A DNA stretch of 64,000 nt, from positions 1,302,001 to 1,366,000 of the forward strand of contig NZ_CP012502.1 in assembly GCF_001721685.1 (NCBI RefSeq), given 5' to 3'. The stretch is from Salisediminibacterium beveridgei. Lineage in GTDB: Bacteria; Bacillota; Bacilli; Bacillales; Salisediminibacteriaceae. Both the position numbers and the translations under genes were made by a program. Shown piece by piece: positions 8,679 to 17,147 of this stretch; position 1 is the stretch's first letter, and each line of letters begins with the position of its first letter. The notes below the pieces were generated by a model that saw only the letters and a program-made list of their open reading frames with translations, did not search any database and was not told the origin of the DNA.

Positions 8679-9041
8679 ATGACTACTGAAGATTTACTGG
8701 CTTTGGCTGTTAAGGCCATTGATGATAAAAACGGTCAACAGATTGTAACGATGGATATGAAAGGTGTTTCACTTGTAGCGGACTATTTCGTGATTACTCA
8801 CGGTAATTCCGAGACGCAAGTTGAGGCGATTGCCCGAGAAGTGAAAAAAAAGGCTCAGGAGTATGGCTTGGATGTGAAACGTTTGGAAGGCCTCAATGAT
8901 GCCAGATGGGTACTGATCGATCTGAAATACGTCGTCATCCATGTATTTCATAAAGAAGAACGGCTTTATTACAATCTGGAGAAGCTTTGGAGTGATGCCA
9001 GGACGATTCCGTCGGAGGACATTCTCAATATGCATTCCTGA
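8679..9041 (+). CDS. rsfS: Ribosomal silencing factor RsfS
   Basis: This 120-residue protein of the RsfS/Iojap family binds ribosomal protein L14 on the 50S subunit and blocks 30S joining when nutrients are scarce. Visible hallmarks are the internal VADYFVITHGNSETQVEAI stretch, the LEGLNDARWVLID segment and the C-terminal EERLYYNLEKLW. The gene lies between yqeK and yqeM as in Bacillus. Its GGAGGA Shine-Dalgarno is rather far (about 14 bases) from the ATG, so initiation may be weak or coupled. Confidence 0.95.
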   Translation: MTTEDLLALAVKAIDDKNGQQIVTMDMKGVSLVADYFVITHGNSETQVEAIAREVKKKAQEYGLDVKRLEGLNDARWVLIDLKYVVIHVFHKEERLYYNLEKLWSDARTIPSEDILNMHS

Positions 9042-9055
9042 AAGGGCGTGACCTG

Positions 9056-9784
9056 ATGTACCACCATTTTTCATCCGTATATGATCAATTAATGGAAGAT
9101 GCTCCTTATGATGATTGGCTGGATTATACGAGAAGATATGTAAAACCCGGATCAGAAATTCTGGATGTGGCTTGCGGTACAGGGACATTCACACTGCTTT
9201 TGGCAGAAGAAGGTTATCAGGTCAGTGGTGTTGATCTTTCCACGGATATGCTGACAATCGCGGATACCAAGTCCCGCTTAAAGAATTTGCGGATCCCATT
9301 TTTGCATCAGGATATGCGAAAACTCGATGGTTTTTTCGATCTGGATGCTGTCCTTTTATTTTGTGACGGTTTAAATTATTTACAGGGTCAGGCGGACGTA
9401 AGAGCGACGTTTGACGCCGTTTTTCAATCCTTGAAAAGCGGGGGCGAATTTTTGTTTGATGTTCATTCACCTTACAAGATTGAAGAAGTATTTCATCATC
9501 AAATGTACGGTGAGAACGGTGAAGATATTTCATATATGTGGTTCTCTGAAGAAGGAGATGAGCCACTGAGTGTCAACCACATTATTACGTTTTTCCGAAA
9601 ACGTGAAGACGGCACGTATGAAAGATTCGATGAAGAGCATTATCAGCGGACGTTTTCACCGGATGTGTATTTTGACCTCTTGTACAAAACCGGCTTTAAA
9701 GACATCGATATAACGGCTTCATTCGGAAATGAACCTGTAAAAGAGGAAACAGAACGGATTTTCTTCAGGGCTGTAAAACCATAA
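9056..9784 (+). CDS. yqeM: YqeM class I SAM-dependent methyltransferase
   Basis: This 242-residue Rossmann methyltransferase has SAM-binding motif I, ILDVACGTGTFT, near residues 36-47, and an acidic motif (GVDLSTDML) about 22 residues later. The substrate is not known. The family is always found after rsfS in Bacillaceae, which hints at a role linked to ribosomes or small-molecule metabolism, but this is inference. AAAGGGCG precedes the ATG. It is the last gene of the run. comER, which usually follows, is absent. Confidence 0.9.
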   Translation: MYHHFSSVYDQLMEDAPYDDWLDYTRRYVKPGSEILDVACGTGTFTLLLAEEGYQVSGVDLSTDMLTIADTKSRLKNLRIPFLHQDMRKLDGFFDLDAVLLFCDGLNYLQGQADVRATFDAVFQSLKSGGEFLFDVHSPYKIEEVFHHQMYGENGEDISYMWFSEEGDEPLSVNHIITFFRKREDGTYERFDEEHYQRTFSPDVYFDLLYKTGFKDIDITASFGNEPVKEETERIFFRAVKP

Positions 9785-10011
9785 TACCCTCACTATTTCT
9801 TCTCAGGCAGTTCCAATCGCACTGTCTATTTCTTCACAGATCGTTTCTGCATGAATGGAAGAAGGCATTTTTGAACATTCATGCAAGAAAGGATCATTTC
9901 CCCTTAACAACAACTGATCTCCACATTTGAACGTTTAAACTGTATCGGAACGGATCGTACAGTACATGTGATTAACAGAATCATCACCAATAAAACAATG
10001 GGGGTTTGATG
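9785..10011. other. Intergenic region yqeM-comEA with inverted repeat
   Basis: These 227 bases hold no gene. An inverted repeat GCATGAATG (9849-9857) / CATTCATGC (9876-9884), extended by TTTCT/AGAAA, can form a stem of about 14 bp with one bulge. No T-run follows, so it is not a standard terminator. In relatives, comER lies on the opposite strand here. I see no remnant of it. Confidence 0.45.
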
Positions 10012-10704
10012 ATGAATCATGTACGTGCGAATGCAAAGTTGATTGCCATCAGTGCATTGGCGGGATGTGTCCTGATGCTGATCGCCGGTTATGTAGTGTT
10101 CAATGTAATGAACGGGCAGGCTGCTTCTTCTGACTGGGAGGACTGGTTTATGGAAGAGGCTGCAACGGAAAACGCAGAACAGGAAGAAACGGATGAACAA
10201 TCAGGCTTTGACCAACCTGAATCCAGTGATACTGTGGTTGATGATGCGTTTTATATTGATGTGAAAGGGGCTGTGAGACGCCCTGGCGTCTATCGTCTGT
10301 TAGACGGTTCAAGAGTATTGGATGCTGTTATGGAAGCAGGCGGTTTCATTGACGATGCGGCCTATGATGGCATTAACCTGGCACAAAAGCTTCATGATGA
10401 GATGGTCGTTTTCGTCCCTTATGTATACCAGGAAGAACAAATGGAAGGAATCCCGTTTGCAACTGAATGGACAGTCAGTGAAAATGAGAAAGATGGCGCG
10501 GTGTGTTTGAATTCATCCGATCAGGCTGAACTTGAAACACTGCCTGGAATCGGCCCTTCCAAGGCAGCGGCTATCATTTCTTACCGGGAAGAAGCAGGTG
10601 CTTTTTCAACTATTGACGAGTTAAAAAATGTTCCGGGAATTGGCGATAAGACGTTCGTCACACTGGAATCCTTAATTCAGGTCACGCCGGGTTCTATACC
10701 ATGA
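10012..10704 (+). CDS. comEA: ComEA, competence DNA receptor
   Basis: This protein of about 230 residues is anchored by one N-terminal membrane helix (about 10-30). It is the outer-face double-stranded DNA receptor for natural transformation. After a very acidic linker (EEAATENAEQEETDEQ) come an SLBB domain (VKGAVRRPGVYRL onward) and a C-terminal pair of helix-hairpin-helix motifs (LPGIGPSKAAAI, VPGIGDKTF) that bind DNA. I chose the second ATG because GGGGG lies 7 bases before it; the ATG at 10009 is possible. The gene overlaps comEC by 4 bases. comEB is missing between them. Confidence 0.94.
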   Translation: MNHVRANAKLIAISALAGCVLMLIAGYVVFNVMNGQAASSDWEDWFMEEAATENAEQEETDEQSGFDQPESSDTVVDDAFYIDVKGAVRRPGVYRLLDGSRVLDAVMEAGGFIDDAAYDGINLAQKLHDEMVVFVPYVYQEEQMEGIPFATEWTVSENEKDGAVCLNSSDQAELETLPGIGPSKAAAIISYREEAGAFSTIDELKNVPGIGDKTFVTLESLIQVTPGSIP

Positions 10705-13007
10705 GACCGCTCGTCCTTCTCGCGCTCTGGACGCTGACGTTTGCTGCGCTCCTGGAAGGTGTACCCATAACGGTGATTGGGATATGTCTCGGATTGTCGA
10801 TCGCTGGGAGCGTCCGGTTGATCCACTCGAACCGTAATGGGGAAAATCTAATTATGTACCTGGTGTTCATTGCCGGATTATTTACGGTGGCTGCGTTGCT
10901 GTTTTATCATCAGACGAAAGATGAGCTGCCATTGATCGATGAGACTCCTCAGTCTGTATCAGGAATCGTGGCGCAATCGCCAACCGAAACTGCAGGGGGG
11001 AACTATTTGCGGTTTCAATGGCAGACGGCTATGATTGGCAACGTTCTGGTTTATGTAAATCAAGAAGAGGGACCGGTCGTGATTCCGTCAGGGTCAAGAT
11101 GTTTAATCTCTGAACCGGATTTAATCCGTCCGCAAGGGCCGTCCAATCCTCATGAATTTGATTTTGCGACTCACCTGTACCGGCAGAACATTCACAATCA
11201 ATTGTTTATTTCACCTCATCAGATTCGCTGTCATCCGGATAAAGCAGGGGGATTTCATCTTATCCGGCGGTTCCGGGAGGCAGGAATTCAGAAAGTGGAT
11301 GATGGAATCAGTGGTATTGCCCCCCGATCATCGGCCTTAATGAAGGCGTTGGTGTTCGGTGATCGGGGTGATATTCCAGATGACATTCTGAATGCCTATC
11401 AACGTCTTGGCATCATTCATTTATTAGCGGTTTCCGGTTTGCATGTCGGCTTATTGACACTGTACCTCCATTGGATACTCATGCGGATTGGTCTGACACG
11501 TGAAACTGCCATATGGCTGTTGCTTTTCATATTGCCCTTTTTCATGATTGTTGCAGGAGGAGCGCCTTCGGTAGTGAGAGCTTCCGTTACCGTGATGATT
11601 GTTATTCTGGTGAAAAAAACAGGGCAAGGACTGATGGCAGCTGATGCCATTTCACTCGTATGTATCCTGCTTTTGATAATGAATCCAGCATTGATTCATC
11701 ACATTGGTTTTCAACTTAGTTTTTTGACCTCTTTCACGTTAATTCTATCGGTGACTATATTGAAGAATGAATCGCGAACCCGGCAGTTGATGCTCGTGAC
11801 AATTTCTGCACAGGTCATCTCTGCACCTGTAACCATAGGGGCTTTTTATGAATGGAGTGTGTTGGCAGTATTTGCGAATCTTTTGATGGTCCCACTGGTG
11901 ACGGTCATTCTCCTGCCCACTGCCTTCCTGTCCGTGTTATTGCTGAATCTGCACCAGAGTCTGGCGTATATCCCTGTTGCGATTATGGAAGGAATCCTTG
12001 TTGCAGTAGATTCTATTCTGGTTCAATCAGGGGAACGCTCGTTTGCAGCAATTTTGTTCGGTTCATTGTCAGAATGGCAATTACTGATGTTATGTGCGTC
12101 AACCTTGTCATTTTTTCTGATCTGGGAACTCTCAGGGGGAAGACGTTTACTGAAAGCAGGAATTCCTTTTCTGTTGAGCTTGGGTATTGTCTATGCAACT
12201 CCTTATTTTGATTCGGGAACAACGGTGACGTTTTTGGATGTCGGGCAAGGAGATGCTGCTGTGATCGAGTTACCGTTTCGAAGGGGTGTCTATATGGTCG
12301 ATACTGGAGGAATTCGTGACTGGCATGATGCGGATGGTCCTTATGAATTTACGATTAAACCCTTTCTCAGAGGACAAGGAATCCGCAAACTGGATAAAGT
12401 CCTGCTGTCTCATGGCCACCACGATCATGTCGGTGAAATGTGTGCGATCGTAAAAGACATTCAGGTAGATCTAGTGTTGTTTTCCGGAGCGAAAGAACCC
12501 GAACCGATCATGCTTGAGACATTGCATTGCGTGCAAGACCTGGGAGGACGGGTCAGCTACAGTTCAAGAGGAGATCGTTGGATCGATGGTGATAGTTATT
12601 GGCAGGTGCTCCATCCGGAACCGGGTGATGCATTCTCTGAGAATGATATGTCCATGGTATTACACGCCTCAATTCAAGGTGTGACAATATTGTTCACGGG
12701 GGATGTGGAAGAAACTGTCGAAGCGAGGCTGGTGGAAAGGAACCTGCTGACTCCAGTGGATATTCTTAAAGTAGCTCATCACGGCAGCAGGACTTCAAGC
12801 ACAGTGCAATTTGTTGCTGCAACTGATCCGGCAGAGGCCGTCATCTCTGCCGGGCGTCACAACACCTATGGACATCCGCATGAAGATGTCGTCAATCGAT
12901 TTCTTGATCAGGGGACAGTCCTCTATCAGACTGCAGATGAGGGTGCTGTGCAATACCGGATACAAAATGGTTCCTATGAAGTAGAGACGTTTCGTTTGGA
13001 ACAATAA
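10701..13007 (+). CDS. comEC: ComEC/Rec2 DNA internalization channel
   Basis: This 768-residue polytopic membrane protein forms the channel for single-stranded DNA entry during transformation. It has an N-terminal OB-like DUF4131 domain (about 50-200), a central competence domain with many helices (LAVSGLHVGLLTLYLHW near 238), and a C-terminal metallo-beta-lactamase domain. That domain carries LSHGHHDHVGE near 568-578 and a second metal motif VAHHGS near 692, proposed to degrade the non-transported strand. All key residues are present, so the protein looks functional. It starts in the ATGA overlap with comEA. The length matches B. subtilis ComEC. Confidence 0.96.
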   Translation: MRPLVLLALWTLTFAALLEGVPITVIGICLGLSIAGSVRLIHSNRNGENLIMYLVFIAGLFTVAALLFYHQTKDELPLIDETPQSVSGIVAQSPTETAGGNYLRFQWQTAMIGNVLVYVNQEEGPVVIPSGSRCLISEPDLIRPQGPSNPHEFDFATHLYRQNIHNQLFISPHQIRCHPDKAGGFHLIRRFREAGIQKVDDGISGIAPRSSALMKALVFGDRGDIPDDILNAYQRLGIIHLLAVSGLHVGLLTLYLHWILMRIGLTRETAIWLLLFILPFFMIVAGGAPSVVRASVTVMIVILVKKTGQGLMAADAISLVCILLLIMNPALIHHIGFQLSFLTSFTLILSVTILKNESRTRQLMLVTISAQVISAPVTIGAFYEWSVLAVFANLLMVPLVTVILLPTAFLSVLLLNLHQSLAYIPVAIMEGILVAVDSILVQSGERSFAAILFGSLSEWQLLMLCASTLSFFLIWELSGGRRLLKAGIPFLLSLGIVYATPYFDSGTTVTFLDVGQGDAAVIELPFRRGVYMVDTGGIRDWHDADGPYEFTIKPFLRGQGIRKLDKVLLSHGHHDHVGEMCAIVKDIQVDLVLFSGAKEPEPIMLETLHCVQDLGGRVSYSSRGDRWIDGDSYWQVLHPEPGDAFSENDMSMVLHASIQGVTILFTGDVEETVEARLVERNLLTPVDILKVAHHGSRTSSTVQFVAATDPAEAVISAGRHNTYGHPHEDVVNRFLDQGTVLYQTADEGAVQYRIQNGSYEVETFRLEQ

Positions 13008-13010
13008 AAA

Positions 13011-13045
13011 AAGAGGCTTCTTTCCCTAAAAGAAAGAAGCCTCTT
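13011..13045. terminator. Hairpin terminator between comEC and yqzM
   Basis: A 14-bp perfect stem (13011-13024 with 13032-13045) has a 7-base loop. On the minus strand it is followed by TTTTTTATTG, so it is a standard terminator for yqzM. On the plus strand it lies directly after comEC but lacks a T-run. Confidence 0.8.
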
Positions 13046-13060
13046 CCTGATCTGTCTGAG

Positions 13061-13195
13061 TCAGCCCAAAAACAGATCAATCACGTTTGCGATCACAAAT
13101 ATGGTTATAAAAAACCCGAATGATGCCACAAAACCGATACCACTGTCTATGGCGTCGTTACGCTTGGACTGGACGTCCTTTTCAAATTCGTTCAT
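13061..13195 (-). CDS. yqzM: YqzM family small membrane protein
   Basis: This 44-residue protein lies on the strand opposite its neighbours. It starts MNEFEKDVQSKRNDAIDSG, continues with one hydrophobic helix (about residues 20-40) and ends IDLFLG. It closely resembles B. subtilis YqzM, which sits at the same place between comEC and the holA/yqeN gene. The start is at 13195, 7 bases after GGGAGGG. An ATG one codon earlier is too close to it. The function is unknown. Conservation of sequence, size and orientation argues that it is a real gene. Confidence 0.88.
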   Translation of the reverse strand: MNEFEKDVQSKRNDAIDSGIGFVASFGFFITIFVIANVIDLFLG

Positions 13196-13329
13196 CATCG
13201 ATCCCTCCCATTACAATTACAGTATAATTCACTGTTCACAAAAAATCCACAATTGACGAGCTGAAAAGACGACTTTTTTTTTGTCAGGAAATCGGCTAAA
13301 CTGTGTGTAGTTGAAAGGGAGTGGACGAC

Positions 13330-14349
13330 GTGTCATACATGAAGCTGGTTCAGGATCTTTCTGCCGGTAAAATGGACCGCGTGTATCTTTTATATGGGAC
13401 GGAAACCTATCTCATGGAGGATGTGTTGCAACGGATCATTGCCAACAGTTTATCTGAAGAACAGCATGACTTTAATTACAGTAAATTTGATATGAACGAA
13501 ATGCCTGTTGAGCTTGCAGTAGAAGAGGCTTTCACCTTCCCGTTCATGGGTGGTCAGCGGGTTGTGCTGATCCGCGATCCATGGTTTTTAACAGCACAAA
13601 AGGATAAGAGTGATGTGGAACATAATACGGATGCACTGCTGTCCTACATTTCACAAGCACCTGAAGAAACGATCATGATTCTTTTTGCGCCATATGAGAA
13701 ACTCGATGAACGAAAAAAACTTGTGAAAACCTTGAAAAAAAATGTCCGGGTATACAAAGCCGAACCCATGTCTGAGAAAGAACTGCGTGAATGGATTTCA
13801 GCGAGAACGGAAACGGCCGAAGTCCAGTTTGAACAGGAAGCTGTGGATGCTTTTTTGACATTGACAGGTGCCAATTTGATGGTCATGGCATCCGAGCTAA
13901 ATAAATTGACGCTTTATGCGGCGGACGGCGGTGTGATTACCCGGGAGATTGTTTATGACCTGGTCGCACGCTCCCTTGAGGAAGATATTTTCGCTCTCGT
14001 TGAAGCAGCTGTGAATCATCACACGAGTGAAGCACTCAAAATCTACAAAGATTTATTAAAGCAAAAGGAAGCACCTTTAAAAATTTTATCGCTGATGGTC
14101 AGACAGTTTCGCATTCTTTATCAGGTGAAAGAACTGAAAGGACAAGGGTACAGTGAAAAAGCAATGGCTGGAAAGTTGAAACTGCATCCTTATGTTGTGA
14201 AACTGGCAGGCAGACAATCGTCGAGATTTCAAGCCCGGTATTTGCTGAAGCAAATTGATGAATTGGCTGAGATCGATCACCGGATCAAGACCGGTCAAAT
14301 CAGTGATGAAATGGCTGTGGAATTGTATCTGTTGAAACCAGGTACGTGA
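13330..14349 (+). CDS. holA: DNA polymerase III delta subunit
   Basis: This 339-residue protein is the clamp-loader subunit that opens the beta clamp, known as YqeN in B. subtilis. The N-terminal domain shows VYLLYGTETYLMED, the typical AAA+-like beginning of HolA. Its C-terminal collar region includes LLKQKEAPLKILSLMVRQFR. The start is GTG at 13330, 8 bases after AAGGGAG. An earlier in-frame GTG at 13321 overlaps the Shine-Dalgarno and is unlikely. The gene faces rpsT, with a shared terminator between them, as in other Bacillaceae. Confidence 0.94.
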   Translation: MSYMKLVQDLSAGKMDRVYLLYGTETYLMEDVLQRIIANSLSEEQHDFNYSKFDMNEMPVELAVEEAFTFPFMGGQRVVLIRDPWFLTAQKDKSDVEHNTDALLSYISQAPEETIMILFAPYEKLDERKKLVKTLKKNVRVYKAEPMSEKELREWISARTETAEVQFEQEAVDAFLTLTGANLMVMASELNKLTLYAADGGVITREIVYDLVARSLEEDIFALVEAAVNHHTSEALKIYKDLLKQKEAPLKILSLMVRQFRILYQVKELKGQGYSEKAMAGKLKLHPYVVKLAGRQSSRFQARYLLKQIDELAEIDHRIKTGQISDEMAVELYLLKPGT

Positions 14350-14357
14350 AAACGAAA

Positions 14358-14394
14358 AAAATGATGCAGCGGATTTATCCTGCTGCATCATTTT
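14358..14394. terminator. Bidirectional terminator holA / rpsT
   Basis: A 13-bp perfect stem AAAATGATGCAGC / GCTGCATCATTTT with an 11-base loop lies between the converging genes. The stem ends supply the T-run on each strand. Confidence 0.85.
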
Positions 14395-14398
14395 ATCA

Positions 14399-14665
14399 TT
14401 ATGCGCTGAGTTCGTTCATTTTCTGCTGAAGTGCAGATTTTTGACGGGCAGCTTTGTTCTTGTGGTAGACACCACGGTTAACTGCTTTATCAATCTTCTT
14501 AACAGCAGTAGTGAAGGCTGATTTTGCTCCTTCTACGTCTTTCTTTTCTGCCATCGTGTAGAAAGATTTTACAGCACTGCGCAACTCTGACTTGAATGAA
14601 GCGTTTTTTGCCCGGCGCTTTTCGTTTGTCAATACGCGTTTTTTCGACGATTTAATATTTGCCAT
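14399..14665 (-). CDS. rpsT: Small ribosomal subunit protein bS20
   Basis: This 88-residue basic protein starts MANIKSSKKRVLTNEKRRAKNA in shortened family style and is rich in Lys and Arg. It binds 16S rRNA in the body of the 30S subunit. GAGGAGGTGA precedes the ATG. It is transcribed alone on the minus strand. In B. subtilis the sporulation genes gpr and spoIIP follow on the far side. Here lepA comes next. Confidence 0.97.
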   Translation of the reverse strand: MANIKSSKKRVLTNEKRRAKNASFKSELRSAVKSFYTMAEKKDVEGAKSAFTTAVKKIDKAVNRGVYHKNKAARQKSALQQKMNELSA

Positions 14666-14980
14666 CGGGATTCACCTCCTCAAAACTCACCGTTGTGTAT
14701 CATGTTATACGTTTACGGATGTTTTAGCGTGCAACACTATGGATTTTATCAAATGCGAATTTAAAATGCAATAAGATTTTCATTATGCGTTAAGGTGTTA
14801 TACTTGAAAGGCAGAGGCAACAAGGGCGTTCGACGAAACCATTTTATAAAAGGTTTGAATGAAGATGTTGTTTTTTGCTATAATTAAAGTTAGTGCGAAT
14901 AAAACGGATGATGGTGAAGACATTGAATATCACCTCTCTTGAAGCCTACTTTGTTTGACTGATAGGAGTGAAAGCAAGTT
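14666..14980. other. Intergenic region rpsT-lepA, gpr and spoIIP absent
   Basis: This 315-base stretch between divergent genes contains no reading frame of note. It holds the rpsT Shine-Dalgarno, a possible minus-strand promoter, and the lepA promoter at 14855-14884. In B. subtilis this interval carries gpr, spoIIP and yqxA. No remnant of any of them is visible. Confidence 0.7.
14855..14884 (+). promoter_or_regulatory. Sigma-A promoter of lepA
   Basis: TTGAAT (14855-14860), 18-base spacer, TATAAT (14879-14884), with an extended -10 TGC just before it. It lies about 96 bases before the lepA start, so there is a leader of about 90 bases. Confidence 0.7.
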
Positions 14981-16807
14981 ATGAAACCAGAAGAACGATT
15001 GGAACGAAGAGACCGGATTCGGAATTTCTCGATCATCGCCCATATAGATCACGGCAAATCAACCCTTGCTGACCGCATCCTTGAGAAAACCAGCGCTCTT
15101 ACCCAAAGAGAAATGAAAGACCAGATGCTCGATGCGATGGACCTTGAACGTGAGCGTGGGATAACAATTAAACTGAATGCTGTGCAATTGACATACACGG
15201 CGAACGATGGTGTGGAATACATCTTTCATTTAATCGACACCCCGGGACATGTGGATTTTGCATATGAAGTGTCCAGGAGTCTTGCGGCATGTGAAGGGGC
15301 ATTGCTAATTGTGGATGCAGCTCAGGGCATTGAAGCTCAGACGCTGGCGAATGTTTACCTTGCATTGGACAATGACCTTGAGATTCTGCCGGTGATTAAT
15401 AAAATTGATCTTCCCAGTGCTGAACCGGAACGGGTGAAAAAAGAGGTGGAAGATGTAATCGGTCTTCCAATGGATGATTGTGTGCTTGCTTCTGCAAAAA
15501 ATGGCATAGGCATTGATGAGATTCTGGAATCCATCGTAAAGCATGTACCTGCCCCATCAGGTGATCCGGAAGCTCCTCTGAAAGCGATGATTTTCGACTC
15601 TCTCTATGACCCCTACAGGGGCGTTATCGTGTATATGCGAGTGATGGAGGGAACCGTCAAGCCTGGAGAAAAGATCAAGATGATGCAGACAAATAAGACG
15701 TTTGAGGTTCAGGAGATCGGTGTGTTCACCCCAAAGCCAACGGGAAAAGAAGAACTGACTGTTGGTGATGTCGGATACATGATTGCCTCGATTCGAAATG
15801 TGGCGGACTCACGAGTTGGTGATACAGTGACCCATGCTAAAAATCCAACCGCAGAACCGATGAAAGGGTATCGAAAATTAAACCCGATGGTTTTCTGTGG
15901 TTTATATCCTTTGGATACAAACCGTTACAATGATCTTCGCGAAGCACTTGAGAAATTGGAGTTAAATGATGCTTCTCTGCAATTTGAGGCGGAATCGTCC
16001 CAGGCGCTGGGTTTTGGTTTCCGTTGCGGCTTCCTTGGCTTATTGCATATGGAGATTCTGCAAGAGCGCATTGAGCGGGAGTTTAATATTGATCTGATCA
16101 CGACAGCACCAAGTGTTATCTACGAAGTGGTCCTCACAGATGGCGAAGAACTTATCATTGATAATCCATCCAACATGCCGGACACGCAGTATATAGATCA
16201 TGTAAATGAACCCTTTGTGAAAGCGGAGGTCATGGTACCCGACGAATACGTTGGCCCTGTCATGGAGATTTGCCAACGCAAGCGTGGTGAATATCAGGAC
16301 ATGGAATACCTGAATACGAACCGTGTGAATATTATATATAACATCCCATTATCGGAAATCGTTTATGATTTCTTTGATACACTCAAATCCAGCACAAAAG
16401 GATATGCTTCGTTCGATTATGAAATGATCGGATACAAAGAAAGTCGTCTAGTGAAAATGGATATCCTTCTCAATGGTGAATCCATCGATGCTCTCTCAGT
16501 GATCGTTCACAGAGACTCAGCCTATGAACGAGGAAAAGCCATCGTCGAAAAATTGAAAGAACTGATTCCAAGACAGCAATTTGAAGTTCCGATACAGGCT
16601 AGTATCGGCCAAAAAATCATTGCACGTTCCACGATCAAAGCCATGCGAAAAAACGTGCTTGCTAAATGTTACGGCGGGGACATTACCAGAAAGCGTAAGC
16701 TTCTTGAAAAGCAAAAAGAAGGGAAGCGTCGTATGAAAAGCGTGGGCAATGTGGAGGTTCCTCAAGAAGCCTTTATGTCAGTGCTCAGTATGAATAAAGA
16801 TGACTGA
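14981..16807 (+). CDS. lepA: Elongation factor 4 (LepA), back-translocating GTPase
   Basis: This 608-residue translational GTPase has G1 in AHIDHGKST (20-28), the effector threonine in ERGITIK near 54, DTPGHVDF near 86 and NKID near 139. The LepA-specific C-terminal domain ends with the basic segment [19 protein letters not shown]. The protein acts on the ribosome during stress and in initiation or subunit biogenesis. The start follows GATAGGAGTG. Length and order are normal. A terminator follows directly, so the gene is probably monocistronic. Confidence 0.97.
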   Translation: MKPEERLERRDRIRNFSIIAHIDHGKSTLADRILEKTSALTQREMKDQMLDAMDLERERGITIKLNAVQLTYTANDGVEYIFHLIDTPGHVDFAYEVSRSLAACEGALLIVDAAQGIEAQTLANVYLALDNDLEILPVINKIDLPSAEPERVKKEVEDVIGLPMDDCVLASAKNGIGIDEILESIVKHVPAPSGDPEAPLKAMIFDSLYDPYRGVIVYMRVMEGTVKPGEKIKMMQTNKTFEVQEIGVFTPKPTGKEELTVGDVGYMIASIRNVADSRVGDTVTHAKNPTAEPMKGYRKLNPMVFCGLYPLDTNRYNDLREALEKLELNDASLQFEAESSQALGFGFRCGFLGLLHMEILQERIEREFNIDLITTAPSVIYEVVLTDGEELIIDNPSNMPDTQYIDHVNEPFVKAEVMVPDEYVGPVMEICQRKRGEYQDMEYLNTNRVNIIYNIPLSEIVYDFFDTLKSSTKGYASFDYEMIGYKESRLVKMDILLNGESIDALSVIVHRDSAYERGKAIVEKLKELIPRQQFEVPIQASIGQKIIARSTIKAMRKNVLAKCYGGDITRKRKLLEKQKEGKRRMKSVGNVEVPQEAFMSVLSMNKDD

Positions 16808-16842
16808 TGACTGCTTTTCATTCAACTGAATGATCATATCGT

Positions 16843-16873
16843 AAAGGTCGCAGTGAACATCTGCGGCCTTTTT
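16843..16873 (+). terminator. Terminator of lepA
   Basis: The stem AAGGTCGCAG / CTGCGGCCTT (one G-U pair) with a 7-base loop is followed by TTTTTC. Confidence 0.85.
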
Positions 16874-16878
16874 CTCAC

Positions 16879-16971
16879 ACTTCACAGGCATGTTTAAGCC
16901 TTCTTAGAAGTAACGTAAAATAAGTGCTATCAGGCTTTCGCAATTGGCTAAGCAAGAAGTCAACTTTTCTT
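16879..16971 (+). repeat. Copy 1 of a ~90-nt repeated intergenic element
   Basis: This stretch is similar to 30301-30390. Both open with ACTTC..AGG.ATGTTTA, share GTGC about 40 bases later, and then share a 40-base ungapped block with 29 identities that begins AGGCTT, contains ATTGGC and ends TTTTCTT. Within that block TTGGCT can pair with AGTCAA (one G-U), where copy 2 has TTGGC/GCCAA, a compensating pattern. It lies just after the lepA terminator and 177 bases before hemW. Nature unknown: a structured RNA, a small mobile repeat, or decayed sequence. Confidence 0.5.
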
Positions 16972-17147
16972 TACTTATATGGCTACCCTGAAAATATGTT
17001 TACTTTTTCGGATTGGTGCGAAATCATTCAGCTTGAGCGTCTCTGTTATTGTTTATGTCACTATAAGGTTAACGTACAGGATAAGCTCTTCGGCTTTTTT
17101 GAAAATTGCCGTTTGTCAATGAAGTTTATCGAAGAGGAGGAATCATA

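Larger units (their letters stand above)
16808..17147. other. Intergenic region lepA-hemW
   Basis: These 340 bases hold the lepA terminator (16843-16873) and then an element of about 93 bases that resembles one upstream of phoH (separate entries). From 16972 to 17147 I see AT-rich sequence with a possible TATAAG -10 at 17062 but no convincing -35. A short in-frame extension of hemW upstream of 17148 has no Shine-Dalgarno and is not counted. Confidence 0.6.

Noticed and set aside
16924..17147. Possible 74-codon plus-strand frame and in-frame extension of hemW
   Set aside because: No Shine-Dalgarno, no similarity that I can see, and it overlaps the real hemW start that has GAGGAGG.
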